Of a stretch of DNA of 64,000 nucleotides, positions 52,380-64,000 are shown piece after piece (within the stretch, counting starts at the first letter, position 1; each line of letters begins with the position of its first letter). The notes beneath the pieces are model-generated. The model made no database searches. It was given only the letters and a program-made list of their open reading frames with translations, and was not told the origin of the DNA. The position numbers and the translations under genes are program-made. The stretch comes from Listronotus oregonensis (lineage: Eukaryota; Arthropoda; Insecta; Coleoptera; Curculionidae): contig JAHBCN010000527.1 of assembly GCA_019359885.1 (NCBI GenBank), forward strand, positions 1 through 64,000, read 5' to 3'.

Positions 52380-52936
52380 CCCACCATTCTTTCCTATAAA
52401 AGCGGTTCTGTCCGCTTTCTGTTTGAAGCTAGAAAAGTAATAGTCCACCACGGCAGAGCCCCGCATTACCCAGTAAGGCTAGAGGCTGAGAGGTCGCCCT
52501 GTATCTCAGAGGCACCTGTTTAAGGCACAGGATGTCATTTCACTCATCAGCACAGTATGCTAACACCTTGAGTTAATCCTTGTATGGCAACAAGAGTTGC
52601 CGATAACCAGCAACTCTAGTGTATGTTCCAAAAGATCCTACTGGGCACAACCACGACAATGACATGCGAACACAGCGATTGGGATTGTTCTTGGTGCTAC
52701 CAAATATGAACATTCCAAGCAAGACGGTATTGCCAGCTAGCTTAAAGGATTTGCGGGTAAAAACAGCAACTTACGAGGCCGAGGCCTCAAATCAGTGTGG
52801 TAGCTTATGTATCATGGATAACTGCCGAGATTTTGTAGGATTATATCCTGCAGAGTCGTGGATATCCCGCATTGTTCTCAAAAATAATGATAAGCAACCT
52901 CCCAACAATATGGATGCTTCAAGTGGACGGATGTAC
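52380..52936 (+). other. TATA-bearing, GC-richer block with an unknown reading frame
   Basis: TATAAAAGCGG at about 52396 is followed by about 200 bp of GC-richer leader. A frame from 52619 reads VPKDPTGHNHDNDMRTQRLG and FVGLYPAESWISRIVLKNND, and is cut at about 52936 by a LINE tail. I do not recognise the protein. The base composition is unlike the flanks and suggests genuine coding sequence or the 5' part of a retroelement. Confidence 0.35.
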
Positions 52937-55375
52937 TTAATAACAATAATAACAATAACACTTTATTTTAAATTACATAAATACAATATTACATAATTGT
53001 ACACACATAAAATTAAATGACGTCAAATACAAACAACTATTCTAAAAATTATAATTTAGAAAATCGTTCAAACTATATGGCTCCAAATCTAGCAAAAACG
53101 TTTTTATTTTCTTTTTATATAATCTTATAGACTTATACTTTTAAAACTGTTGAGCAATTTATTAAACAATCTGATGCACAAGTAAGGGTTCTTCTCTGTT
53201 TCAGTCAATCTATGTACTGGAAACAGAAATTTGTGATTTCTAGTGCTATATCTATGACTAATTACATTTTCATTAAAGAATAGATGCCTATGCTTAAACA
53301 AAAATACCATCAGTCAAATATATACAAAGCAAACACTGTCATAATCTTCAAAGCCTTAAAACTACCTCTACATGTACTCATAAAACTCAAGTTTTTGATT
53401 ACTCAAACTATTTTATTTTTGAACAACAAACCTTCAGTACATCTGATGAACACCCCCAAAAAACAATTCCGTACCTCGTTACTGATTCAAAGTTTGCACA
53501 ATATAATATGCTTGATGACTCAACATTCACATATTGACCCACAATACTTGTTCCGTATCCGATCTTTCCCAGTTTTAAACACAGACTATCAACTTGATGA
53601 TTCCAGGATAGATACTCGTTAATTACCAGACCTAAAAACTTTGTTTGGCTTTGTAGGGGAAAGTTTTTGTCACTAAAGGTTATTTGTTCAGGCTTTGTAA
53701 CTTTACTTTCTTTTGTTTTAAAGAGAACTAAGTTAGTTTTATTTTTATTTATTATTAATTTATTTTGCATAAACTAATTCTTGGTTACATTAGAAGCAGA
53801 CTCTGCATTTTTAACAGTGTGATGCATATCCAAGCCTGCAACCAACAAGTTAGTGTTGTCCGCGTAATTACTAATCAAAAAGTTATTTTCTACGTTAACA
53901 ATATCATTTAAAAATAATATAAATAAAATGGGACTCAATATACTACCTTGTGAAATTCCCATACTAATTTGCCTAATATTAGATTTAACATTATTTATTG
54001 TAACTCTCTCTGCAAGATAAGATTTGTTGCATTACCTGCAATACCATACTTATTTAATTTATGTAATAGTATTTTATGATCTATACTAGTGATGTAACGA
54101 ATATTGGCATCGCATATTTTTGCATATTTGCATTCGCATTCGCATTCGCGAATGTTCAAAAAATGACATTCGTTACATCACTAATCTATACAATCATAGC
54201 CTATTGGCCTGTAGCTATCAAAGTCATCAACTGATCCCTTTTCGTTATAAAAGGGTCCGATGTTAGTCAGCTTAAGTTAATTAGGATAAATTACAAACTT
54301 TAATGAATTATTAAGAATGTATAACAAAACATCTGTAATCTTATAAATTGACATTTTAACGATTTTAGTTGGAATTTCATATTCGCCGTTACTATACTTG
54401 TTTTTTACTTTTCAAGATATCTCTAACAGTTCTTTCTTTTTGACTTTTCTTAGGTATATTGATTGGTTACTAGCACTAATATTACATTTACCATGTGTTC
54501 ATTGAAATCGTTAGATATTTTTTGTATGTTATTATCAAAATTAGTTTCTATCAATTTTAATTTACCATTAATTTTATTGTTTATGCTTCACATACATTTT
54601 ATTTTGTTATCAAAATTATTAATTCTTTTCTGATAACCCTTGATTTTTTTTTTTTTTTGATTTAAGCAAATTATCATACTGCTTCTTTGTCTAAATATAT
54701 GCAGACTTGTATTGTACATTGTGACGAGGAGCAGTCAACAATATGTCTAATTTGCTTTTACATTTTATAACTTTCTTTTTCCATTCCATTTCCATAAATA
54801 TTCATAAAAGTATCCCACTGCAAATTTACATTACATTTTTCAACTTTAAAAACATTCTTCCAATCTTGTTTATCTATTATTTTTAAAAAGTCTTTTTTAT
54901 TATCCTCAGTAAAAAATCTTTTATATATAAATTGCTTATCAGAATTATTTGCTATAGAAAAAGTTTATATTTGACTTTTGTGGTCTGAAATGTGATATTC
55001 AATTACTTGTGTTAGGTACTGATGAATCAACATAGGAAAAAATGTTAGCCAAGCAGCTACCACCTGTCTCTGTTACGCCAGTATTTTTTTTACTGTACCT
55101 AACAAATTAAAGAAATTTAATACAGGCAAAAGAGCATTTTTTAAATTGTTATAGCATAACATTTCTATGTTAAAATCGCCGCGCACAAATACAGCCATGT
55201 TTATTTTCACCATAGACATAAGTTGTTGAAGTTTGTTTAAAAAAAAGTCTATACTACCTGATGGGGGTCTGTAAATATTGAAAACTAATATTTCTAGTTT
55301 GTTAATAGAAAACTGAACTGCTGTCACTCGTCGATTGTGATAAACATTATTCTCCACTGCTATCTTTAAAAGTGG
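52937..55375 (-). mobile_element. CR1-like LINE, decayed
   Basis: 3' tail of TTATTGTTATTATTGTTATT units at 52937-52975 (minus strand). The order of motifs is endonuclease (55396-55073), RT palm (about 54250-53774) and RT thumb (53770-53408). Interrupted by the hAT MITE at 54087. Confidence 0.8.
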
Positions 55376-55396
55376 TGGCCAAACTGACGTCTGCAA
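53408..55396 (-). pseudogene. CR1-like endonuclease-RT remnants
   Basis: Endonuclease strands FNIYRPPSGSIDFFLNKLQQ and VRGDFNIEML. The RT box B is GISQGSILSPILFILFLNDI. The catalytic box reads YADN instead of YADD. Thumb KFLGLVINEYLSWNHQVDSL and RYGIVFWG. Stops and frameshifts throughout the linker, and the second Asp of YADD is lost. Confidence 0.8.
54087..54183. mobile_element. 97-bp hAT MITE with 8-bp duplication
   Basis: Ends TAGTGATGTAACGAAT and its complement, three GCATTC units inside, flanked by exact ATCTATAC (54079-54086 and 54184-54191). It interrupts the RT remnant. Confidence 0.95.
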
Positions 55397-55605
55397 CTAT
55401 CGTCTGGTTTTCAAATTGGATTTGCTTATACCTAAGATTCTCGAAATTGTCGCCGTGAACGAGCTTGAGGAAATCTTGGCATGCGTAAGCCAGTATCAGT
55501 TAATTTAAATAATACACGGTTACCTTTGCTTGATGCTAATTTTTTACCTACTATAGTGGACATGTAGACTCAGTATGTTTTGAAAAGCATTCGACAGGGT
55601 AAATC
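55376..55605 (+). pseudogene. LINE RT fragment on the plus strand
   Basis: GGQTDVCNYRLVFKLDLLIP and ILEIVAVNELEEIL resemble the RT fingers motif (TDVSNYRPIS). A broken frame leads to KAFDRVNQ at about 55582. Both ends meet minus-strand LINE sequence, so this older LINE was invaded from both sides. Confidence 0.6.
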
Positions 55606-56330
55606 AAGCAATAATAATAATAATATTCTTTATTTTTAATTATGATTACATAATAAACACAGAAAATAAAATGAAGTCATTAAAGGTGCGTCTAGCACCA
55701 AAAACTTACAAATTTGGAAAATACCCTCTTAAGTTTTAAGGTTCCAAATCTTAAACAATTTTTAATTTGAGTTTTAAATTTCTTTATTAAATTGTTTTCT
55801 TAAGTCTTTTTGGCAAAACATTAAATAACTTTACGCACATATAATGAGGACATTTTTTATTAAATGTCAAATGTTTGTAGAATACCTCAAATCTGACATT
55901 CTTGTACTATAATTATGGTTTGTCTTAAGAATAAAATAATTTTTGTTTTTAAATAGAAACTATCATTAATATAGACAGCATACACAGTCATTATACCTAA
56001 TTTTCTAAAAACAGTTCTAGAATTTTGCAATTAGGACATCTTTTTCTTTAACCCCAGTAGTCGATCCTGAATAAAAAAAACACTGAACCATACCGGCTTC
56101 TTCCCAGAGTGTAATACCATATTTTAGAACAGATTTAAAATTAGCAAAATACAATATCCTTAGAGTACATTTATACATATATTTGCCAACGATTCGAATC
56201 CCATAACAAATTGAGTTTAACTTTTTACTTAATTTATTTATATGATATGCCCAATCTAGATGTTCATTTATATATGCACCTAAAAATTTCGCTATTTCCA
56301 AAATTTCAACAGATTTGTCTAATTCCATGT
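55606..56330 (-). mobile_element. Second CR1-like LINE, 3' end only
   Basis: AATAATAATAATAATATTC tail at 55606, then 3' untranslated region and an RT thumb frame (56328-56017: KFLGAYINEHLDWAYHINKL, KSVLKYGITLWEE), homologous to 53770-53408. 5'-truncated. Confidence 0.75.
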
Positions 56331-56911
56331 GCTATGATTTCCTAACATTAGATTGTTTTGTTCTAAAAATTTATATATTTGTTTTGTCTTTATTTCAAAT
56401 AAACGTTATTTTTAGCAAACCACTATACAGTGTCACCCATAAAGTTCGCATCAAATGGGAAATTTTTTCCCTAATTAATTTGTGTAAATTTTTTTTCCAA
56501 AAGTTTTTGCTTCAAAAATCATACCAAATAATGTATATAAAGATGATCACGTTACTTTTTTTGGCTGTCAAATCTGATTTTTTTTTATTGTCAAATTTTA
56601 CATCCACATACTGATTTTCAGCTCTCTAGTACAAGTTCTACTATATGGATTATCCGAATGTATTCAAAACCCTCTAAAATTATTTTTTATATTAAAATTA
56701 ACTTTTAAATGTAAATCCGATACCTAATAGTGCTGGTAAAAATAATTTTGTACACAAATAGAAAATACCCCAATGAAATAGCGTCAAAATTAATGCAAAT
56801 ATGGTATAATTTTTCACAAAAACTGACAAAACACACTTAATTTCTGTTTGGTATTAAATAGTTACATTAAAAAATTCGACAATGTTATAAAACTATTGTT
56901 AATTTACATAC
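56331..56911. other. Unassigned AT-rich sequence
   Basis: No coding or repeat feature recognised. Confidence 0.5.
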
Positions 56912-57222
56912 TGTCAATTAAAATGGTTTTTCAAAACTCCAAGTGCAATGTTAAAAACATAAACCCTTGCATTAACGATTAATCGTAATGCAACATAGGA
57001 TAAGAGTGTCATGAAAACAATTAAAGAAAATAAATAAAGCAAAATATTTGTCACGTCAAGAAAGCAGTTGTCAAGAAATTGTTTATTTGTGTTATTTTAT
57101 AATATTTTTTAATGGTAACGTTTTTTAAGACACCCTTATCCTATATTGCGTTACGATCAATCGTTAATGCAAGGGTTTAGGTTTTTAACATTGGAGTTTT
57201 GAAAAACCATTTTAATTACCAG
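56912..57222. mobile_element. About 310-bp palindromic MITE
   Basis: Arms AATGGTTTTTCAAAACTCCA and TTGCATTAACGATTAATCGT with complements at the right. The flank could be read as TTAA or AATT duplication, so class is undecided. Confidence 0.8.
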
Positions 57223-57235
57223 TATTATCTCAGCC

Positions 57236-58733
57236 GCATTAAAAAAAAAATAGTTTTGCTTGTGCCAAATTGAAGGTCTTTGAAGCACGGATGAAGCAAA
57301 ATTTTTTAAAAACATTTTTGGCGGGAAATTCTTTTGTTTTAGGATTTAAAAAAAATTAATATTTTTAAGAAACCCCCACGTTATGATGAAAAAATATATA
57401 TGTGATGTGTCTTTAGTAGATCTAGCTTCATTAATTTTTTCATAATTTTTGATAGACTGACAGGGGATCAAAAAATTTAAAATCTATTTTTTTTTGCTAT
57501 TTTGGAGAATGGGTTTCGGCCAAGTGTTTTCTAGATTTACATAGTGATCGTTTTTAATACGCTGATCAAAAGTCTTGAGGGTCACAAAACCCGAAAACCT
57601 CCCAATCCCCCCAAAATCACCCTAAAAGGTGCTTCGGGATTTTTCTTATGCAAAATGGGTTTCCACCGTGTTTTCAAACTTTGCATAGTGATAGTTCTCA
57701 ACATGCTGATCAAAAGTCTTTATGGGCACAAAACCCAAAATCACCCTCAAAGGTCAATAGGGATAATTTTGACTGATAGCGTGGACAATTGTTCTGCGTA
57801 ATTTTTTGAGAGTATTGTCGAATTGTAGCCACTCAAATAGATACAGAGCTACAGCCTGACATCTATACCTGGATTTATTACGGGGTATGTGACCCCCCCA
57901 ATACCTCCTCACCCGACTTTAGACTCCAGTCTCACCAACTACTAAAGTCTGCTTCCCTGTTCACGGGTGGCGAAGCCATTTTATCATAAATTCCATTTCA
58001 TGGTCAGTTGTATATCCACATGTTACCCTTCAACCCCAATAATTGGATACCCACTTACACCTCTCCCCCAAGGCCTTGCCATATGAAGTTTCTGCTCACG
58101 GATTTTGAACTGTAACTATTAAGTGGCTACAACTCCACAAAGCAATTGACCAAACTATCAGTCAAAATCATCCCCAGTGGCCTATGAGAGTGATTTGGGG
58201 GGTTTTGGTTTTGTCCCCGTGGAAACTTTTCATCGGCGTATTAAAAACTATCACTATGCAAAGTTTGAGAACAATTGGTCGAAACTCATTTTCCATAGAA
58301 AATTGCGGGATCCTTAAAAAAAATCGTCTTTAACAGTTTATCTTAAATATTATTTTCAAACCAAAAGTTATTTAAAACCTCTATTCTATAGAAAAATAAA
58401 AAAATAATAATAAAATTGATTTTTTTTCTAAAAAAATATCAAAAAAATAGCGAAAAAAAAATTAGATTTTGAATTTTTTGATCTCCTATCACCCTCTCAA
58501 AAATTATGAAAAAAATCATGAATTTGAATCTACTAAAGACATATCACATATATATTTTTTCATCAAAGGGTGGGTCAATACGGTTTGTTAAAAAAATATT
58601 AAAAATTTTTAAAGCCTAAAATAAATGGATTTTTCTGCCATTTTTTTTTAAATTGTGCTTTATCCGTGGTTTAAAGACCTTTAATTTGGCGCAATCAAAA
58701 TTAAAAAATCTTTTATTGCGGCTGAGATATTAA
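57236..58733. mobile_element. 1.5-kb foldback with internal repeats
   Basis: Termini TCTCAGCCGCA and complement, flanked by TA. The arms run about 600 bp. Within the left arm a roughly 120-bp unit (CATAGTGAT...GCTGATCAAAAGTCTT...CACAAAACCC) occurs twice in tandem. The centre (about 57850-58140) is GC-richer. No protein. Confidence 0.8.
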
Positions 58734-58904
58734 AAAAAAAAAACGAAATATCTTTATGATTTAATAAAACACTTTCTGAAGCACCAAAGTAAATAAAAGA
58801 ACAGGAAAAAGCACGTCTTTTTATCCCCAACAAGCCTAGCTAGGTGAGATTTCAAATAGTGAAAAGGCCGATTACCCCCCCCCCTATGGGCCAAGGCCCT
58901 TTGT

Positions 58905-59240
58905 ATCATCTGCATACAAGATCAGTTGACAGGAGGAGTTTATTAAAAGATTAAAATCGTTGACAATTATTATAAATATGAAACCCAATATACTACCCTG
59001 CGCTATTCCTACATTATTTGATAAGTTTGAATTTACAACTCCTTTGTTCTTTAGGTATGTTTACTACCTGTCTTCTGTTCTTTGGATATCTATATAAATA
59101 ACTGTTTTGCATTTCCTCTTAAACCCATACATCCCCAATTTTCGAGCTAGAAGTTCACGGTCCAGCTATCATAGGCTTTACACAAGTCCAATAATATGCA
59201 CAGTATTAATTTACCGCTTTCAAGTTGTTATACAATAAAA
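58905..59240 (-). pseudogene. CR1-like RT fragment
   Basis: Minus-strand reading NVGIAQGSILGFIFIIIVND and CQLILYAD, i.e. RT boxes around the catalytic site, plus LCKAYDSW upstream. Third member of the family at 52937 and 55606. Confidence 0.65.
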
Positions 59241-59889
59241 ACAATAAAACCATGTTGACAAGTACTAAACAAACAACATTCTTTTAAAAAAATTACCAAC
59301 CTTTTACTCATAGCTCAAAAATCCTAAAAAAGGTGAGTAATAAACTTATTGACTTATAATTATGGATCTCTTTTTTTATTTAATATAATACAATAATAAT
59401 ATTAAAATAAATTGTTATTGATTTTTTGTCAGTCTTCAGGATCAAGTCTTTATAGTCAAGTTTAATGGAGCTCCTTCCAAGAAAATTATGCTGATGTAGG
59501 CACTGCCTCAAAAGTTCACATTTGGGTCAAACTTTTTTTTTCATATTTATAAACGACCTTGGTAATTTCACTGCATATTTTATAATGTTAATGGTGCGCC
59601 ACTACCTTTGAAACACAAAATCACTTTTTAATGATTAGCTAATGAAACTTCAGGAGTCAAACGCTAAATCCACATGCTGCCACTGCCCAGGGCCCCCACA
59701 AAGAGGGGCAAACAATAATTATAACTTGCCACTAATAAATACTAATGAAGGTTTTACTCCTGTTGAAAATATTTTCATATCATAAATCAAGGTCATAAAA
59801 GGGAATGCCCTAATGATAATTATACGACAGCATGATATCGATTTAAAGAACTTTAATTAGAGAAACATTATCTACAATTTCAGAAGGCA
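59241..59889. other. Unassigned spacer
   Basis: CACTGCCCAGGGCCCCCACAAAGAGGGGC near 59680 resembles the GC-rich subterminal block of the hAT element at 1480-1520, probably a fragment. Confidence 0.35.
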
Positions 59890-60545
59890 GCAAGCAACAG
59901 TTTAAAACCTGTAGCGATGCAATTAGTTTGTCTAACCGAATGTAAAAATCTAAAGGAATTTTTATTCGGGCTTAAAGGCCGTCGTTGGTTGGATTTTTTT
60001 CCTGACTCCTCTCACTGAGTGTGTGTTCCGCCAATGTGGATTTTTCCCTCTGTCCCAGTTTCTTTGATGTTTCTTTATTCTTGTAGCCATGTATATTTTT
60101 GTGGTTTGTATGTACACCTTTTCACACGTGCACGGTATACGGTAGACCCCGGCGGCTCCTCTTATCCTTGGCCTGTACCTTTTTTGTTGGAATTAAAGAT
60201 CGGTTTTATGATGTGTCTTCTTTAGATTTTTCTAATTGTATCCGTCACCCGAGAAATAAAAGGTAGGTAAGCTCTACAAACCGTTGTCGAAGGTGGCTCA
60301 ACCGGGTCACTGCGTAAAGAAGTGTTAGGTCTCATAACCCTGTCAGTCACCGATACCCCGTATTCGTTGGATATCTTATCTTGCAGATTTGCGGGGCCCG
60401 TTCTGTCAAAGTTCTTGTAATGTCTGTTTTTTGAATTGGTGGTGGTCGGACAGTGCATGTAGCTATCTGTCCGTGTGTGTGTGGGCTTTCGGTAAATTGT
60501 ATGGCTTAAATTTTGGCCAGATCTTTTAAGGATGACGTCCAGAAA
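59890..60545 (-). pseudogene. Penelope-like element 2, RT end and GIY-YIG
   Basis: Minus-strand pieces in three frames: FLDVILKRSGQNLSHTIYRK, PTHTDRYLHALSDHH (RT end), AYLPFISRVTDTIRKI, and GVYRIPCTCEKVYIQTTKIY with ATRIKKHQRN (GIY-YIG). It belongs to a different subfamily from element 1. The domains are in the same order. Frameshifts and a stop separate them. Confidence 0.75.
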
Positions 60546-60754
60546 GATAATAATAAAATTATAGATAAAGTGTAAGAAGTTCCAATAAGAATGAATTTTT
60601 GGATTTTTTACCTTTTAAAATAAACTCGTAAAAAAATAAAAACGAAAATTACCAATTCAGTTTTTCCGCCATATTTCCAAAAGTACAAAAGATAACTTCA
60701 ATTTTTAACGGTGTATTACTGGACTTTCCTATACGCAACTTTGCCTCAATTTAA
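60546..60754. other. AT-rich flank
   Basis: No feature recognised. Nine bases after the MITE at 61418 this sequence continues (ACTTCCTCG), giving the inferred empty site. Confidence 0.4.
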
Positions 60755-61418
60755 AGGTGGAAACGCACCGGCTGCAACTTTTTGTTGCGCAACGTTGCAC
60801 GCTCCCAATTTCCTTTGGAATCAGATGGGACTGGCGCGCACCGCGTGCAACGGTGTCATGCAACGTTTCGCGTCGTCTCGCAACAAGAGGGCGATGTTGC
60901 GATGCCGAAGCGGAGTCGACAGGTTCTTCGCAGCATACGTTTTTGATCTCGTTTTTGACGTAAATAATGGAGAAAAATAAGGAAAAGTCTGTCTGTGGCC
61001 GTATCGACGAACCAATAATAGTTATAAAATTTGTCGGAATCATTTCTTAACTCTCGAATGAAATCAGGAATGTTCCTTTTTTGATTAATCGGATGGACCC
61101 AAAATCTCTCATCCTTTTAAATTTCTTTATCCAACAGCTCTAAAAATTGCCACAATAAAAAAATCGTCTCTGTTTGCCTATCCATTTTGTCTGTTCATAA
61201 TCTGTCATGAGTTTGGGGGAGCATCAAAATCTGACCAAAAAACACTTGTTCACCGGACGATGATTACTATGTAATTAATTAGTACTGAGAAAATTCCTTG
61301 TTGCGACCCAAATGTTGCATGTGAAAATGCATCGACTTTTCATTCAACATTTCGTTGCGCAACAAAAAAGTTGCGCATCGTTGCACAACAAATAGTTGCA
61401 GCCGGTGCGTTTCCACCT
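60755..61418. mobile_element. 664-bp PIF/Harbinger-type MITE with TAA duplication
   Basis: TIR AGGTGGAAACGCACCGGCTG and complement, then GTTGCGCAACGTTGCA-rich subterminal palindromes. TAA at 60752-60754 and 61419-61421. Noncoding. Unusually GC- and CpG-rich for this window. Confidence 0.85.
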
Positions 61419-61421
61419 TAA

Positions 61422-62024
61422 ACTTCCTCGTATCTCTTATTCTTTCTGAGATCCCAATGGTGAGAGTCAAATTTGAACTACCCTGTATATCAGACAAGAT
61501 GGAAAAAGCAAACATTATCACCGAAAAACTTATTAAAAAAGTTGTTCCTAATGCAGTTTTATGACAGTGTTCAAAATTAAAGCCACTTATGACGAAGTTG
61601 ATTTTTTTAACTTCTTTTTAGCATATAAAAAATACCTAAAAATGTACTTACCTAACCCATATTAATGTATTTGTAAGTAAAATGGGTACTGCCTAATTGC
61701 ATAAGGATTTTTACCTTCGACACCTCGTTTTTTGGAAATATCAAACTTAATATTTAAAATGTTAGCCTAAGTGATGCAAAGCTGAAATAGCTTTTTCACT
61801 TTTACAAGTAAACACAATTATATTAATAGTAGTCTTAAAACGCCAGAATGTTGCCAATAAAAATTCAAGATTCACACTTATGCTGTTAAAACCTGAAACA
61901 TACGCAATGCATTACGCTACCGATCTATGCAGAATTTTAAATAGTAGCCTGTTTAAAACAATAAAAGCGGCTTTGCCAAATAAAAACGACAACTAATGAT
62001 GAGAAACAGAAAATTTTTAGTGAG
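61422..62024. other. Unassigned AT-rich sequence
   Basis: No recognised feature. Confidence 0.5.
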
Positions 62025-62391
62025 GGTCTTAGTATAATAGCATCCAATCTGTCTAAGAGAGAAATTTTAGTGGAGATTGACGGTGTTACTCTTGTGGGTT
62101 GTGCTAATAGTGTTGTCGTTTTGGTATCAGCTAAGAATGAAGAGATTCCAATAAATGTGGCGAATACGGGCTTGCAAAGGGTGATAAACTGGCTGGAAAA
62201 AAATCTAAAATTTTTAATAACGCAGTATTACTGACACGTAAAAGAAGGCAAAAACGTTTGACGTCCAGGATAAAACGATTGAACTTAGTATGGCATATCT
62301 CGGAGTATGGCCGGCCACAAAGTTGACCTTTTCCGAGCGTATCAGTCGAATAGTTCCAAAGGTTGATCCATAATAAACTTTGGAAGACTTA
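62025..62391 (+). pseudogene. R1-like LINE RT fragment, 5' piece
   Basis: Plus-strand EIDGVTLVGCANSVVVLVSA, then LQRVINWLEKNLKF, and after a stop TRKRRQKRLTSRIKRLNLVW and TFSERISRIVPK. This is RT from the catalytic box (degraded YADD reads CANS) to the thumb of R1/LOA-type LINEs. Continues after the MITE. Confidence 0.65.
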
Positions 62392-62618
62392 CGGCCGAGT
62401 GATGATGGCGTTGTTAAATTTAGCAATGGACTTAGCAATTGTTAAAAGTTAAAAACGGTTTAGAATGTTTAACAAAACGTCATTGTCAGTGTTATTCAAT
62501 GATTTTAGTAAGCAACCTGTCAAAATCTGACATTTTGTTAAACATTCTAAACCGTTGTTAACTCTTAACAATTGCTAAGTCCATTGCTAAATTTAACAAC
62601 GCGATTATCACTCGACCG
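62392..62618. mobile_element. 227-bp palindromic MITE with TTA duplication
   Basis: Ends CGGCCGAGTGATGATGGCG and a complement ending ATCACTCGACCG, arms about 100 bp, TTA on both sides (62389-62391, 62619-62621). Core shared with 20518-20665. Interrupts the R1-like fragment. Confidence 0.9.
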
Positions 62619-62700
62619 TTAGAGCGCCAAAGAGACAAATTCTTTCTAACGGGGTCATTCTCAAAATTTTGGTGCGCCAGTACCTAGTTACTGAGAATGA
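62619..62700 (+). pseudogene. R1-like LINE RT fragment, 3' piece
   Basis: After removal of the MITE the reading continues RAPKRQILSNGVILKILVRQ, in the thumb region. Then homology is lost. Confidence 0.45.
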
Positions 62701-64000
62701 CAAGTTATTATAGTGCACTCACTTAAGCAAAAAAAGGGCAATCTCGGAATAAAAGATAATAAGCTGTAAACTCGTTTATATCTTCCTTTTGGTGTTCTAA
62801 AAGTCCCAAAAAATCCCGTGTCTGCGCCGTAAGTTCTTCCAGGTTAAAGATCACAAAAATCAGTTTTTCGAAATTATCTCGGTTTTTAAAAGCTTCAGTG
62901 ATGTTAACATTTATTATAAAAAGTGTAGAGCATAAAATTTGCGATAAATTTTGTTTTATTTTTTTTTTTTAAATACGCCCAACCGTTTTTAAAATAGGTC
63001 AGAGAGCCCGCAGCATTTAGCTATACTCACGGTAATGCAAGTTTTTTAGTTATTTTGAAGAGAAGAAAAGTTTAATGAATATTAAATTATTTATTTTTAA
63101 TTACAATTTTAAACAACTAAAACTTTAAAAACCTATTATTAAGACCGAAATTTGGAAGTTAATTTATTATTTAGTTTTAACCCTTGTCAAAATCGCAAGG
63201 TTTTAATGCTGATTTTTTTCTTTGACAAAATAATCAGTCTGCTTTATTTTATTATAACTGTTAATATTTATGCAAAAACTTTTTTAAGCTCTTTAAACAA
63301 CGTTTAACTTCAGTTTTCCCCCCAGAAGTCCTTCGTTTCCCGTTATTAGAGGTTAAACATTTTAATTCAATTTTTCAAAAAAAAACTTATGTTTAACTAA
63401 ACATAACTAAGTTAATATTACACATACAGAATTAAGAAGGGGCTAATCTCTTTTTTTTTAAGAAGCTTTAATTTTGTTCTTTCTTTTTTTTTTTTTTTTT
63501 TTGATACAACACACGGTTTCCGAGGTATAGCAAAAATGGTTTAAAATCTAGCATATTTTTGATAAAAAACGACAAATTTTGGTTGAGAGTAACTCGAAAA
63601 ATTTTAACTAGTAGAAACAGTCCATTGAACATTTTTGTTTAGAGGTTGTTTCTCTATCGATTTTTGCAGTTATCTTGCATATTATATTCAGTTTGGTGAT
63701 TTGAAATGTCAAGAGTCAAGAAAAAAACACTATTTTACAGTTTTGGTTATAATTTAAATATGCATCTGATATAAAGGTTGCCTTAGATAGTAAGATAAAA
63801 TATTTTAAAAGATTATTCGTACGCAAAAAATATAATATAAATATGTGTCAAATTGTTATTAGTTTAAAATTCTTTATCTTTAAAAATAAACCTTTGCTAT
63901 GCTTATCGTTTCGTTACATTAAAACTAGCCTGCGGCCATTTTTGCCAATTTTAAAATTTATTATTACACAAAATATTACTGTAAATTTTCAAAGCAGATT
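62701..64000. other. Unassigned terminal region
   Basis: AT-rich with homopolymer T (63480-63502). No gene or repeat recognised. Confidence 0.5.

Noticed and set aside
57544..57801. Plus-strand frame with repeated LIKSLxGHKT
   Set aside because: It simply translates the two tandem units in the foldback arm.

Overview
This is an AT-rich, intron-bearing eukaryotic window, almost certainly from an insect or other arthropod. The evidence is the repertoire: Jockey/R1/CR1-type LINEs, Penelope-like elements with GIY-YIG domains, a Ty3/gypsy retrotransposon, Tc1/mariner, PIF/Harbinger, hAT and Mutator-like DNA transposons, tRNA-derived SINEs, and very long (TA)n arrays. The order cannot be fixed from the sequence. 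No prokaryotic gene, CRISPR array, rRNA or intact tRNA was seen.

Only two stretches look like spliced non-LINE genes, both on the minus strand. (1) A THAP zinc-finger gene: exon 1 at 18718-18606 and exon 2 at 7964-7691 join in phase across a 10.6-kb intron packed with transposons. Its third zinc ligand is Arg instead of Cys. (2) A four-exon C2H2 zinc-finger gene (34411-33493) with phase-matched splice sites, cut off by a gypsy LTR. A foldback MITE sits just 5' of its first ATG. A plus-strand promoter/first-exon-like island lies at 9541-9955.

Layout. 1-14.0 kb: two inverted arms of about 1.1 kb (1-1115 and 11295-13966) enclose a hAT remnant, a Jockey-like LINE, a tandem-hairpin element and THAP exon 2; the right arm carries a later TA-flanked foldback pair. 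14.0-18.5 kb: a decayed mariner and a complete TIR-bounded mariner with about 40-41 residues between its last two catalytic Asp, set inside a (TA)n array. 18.5-22 kb: THAP exon 1, a 9-bp-TSD MITE in its upstream region, and a Harbinger copy. 22.3-27.9 kb: a mariner-like element with at least four nested insertions. 28.3-33.5 kb: (TA)n and a gypsy element. 33.5-35.1 kb: the C2H2 gene and foldback copy 1. 35.4-44.9 kb: a DD82E-type transposon split by a 6.2-kb LINE that itself contains a Harbinger. 45.1-46.8 kb: a Penelope-like element split by foldback copy 2. 46.8-50.5 kb: a fuller DD82E-type copy carrying foldback copy 3. 52.4-62.7 kb: LINE fragments, a second Penelope-like fragment and several MITEs. 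The last 1.3 kb shows nothing recognisable.

Nesting orders many events: empty sites or restored reading frames are visible inside the window for several insertions. All seven long (TA)n arrays touch a transposon boundary or lie inside one. In one case the unexpanded TATATAT seed is visible in a paralogous copy 11 kb away.
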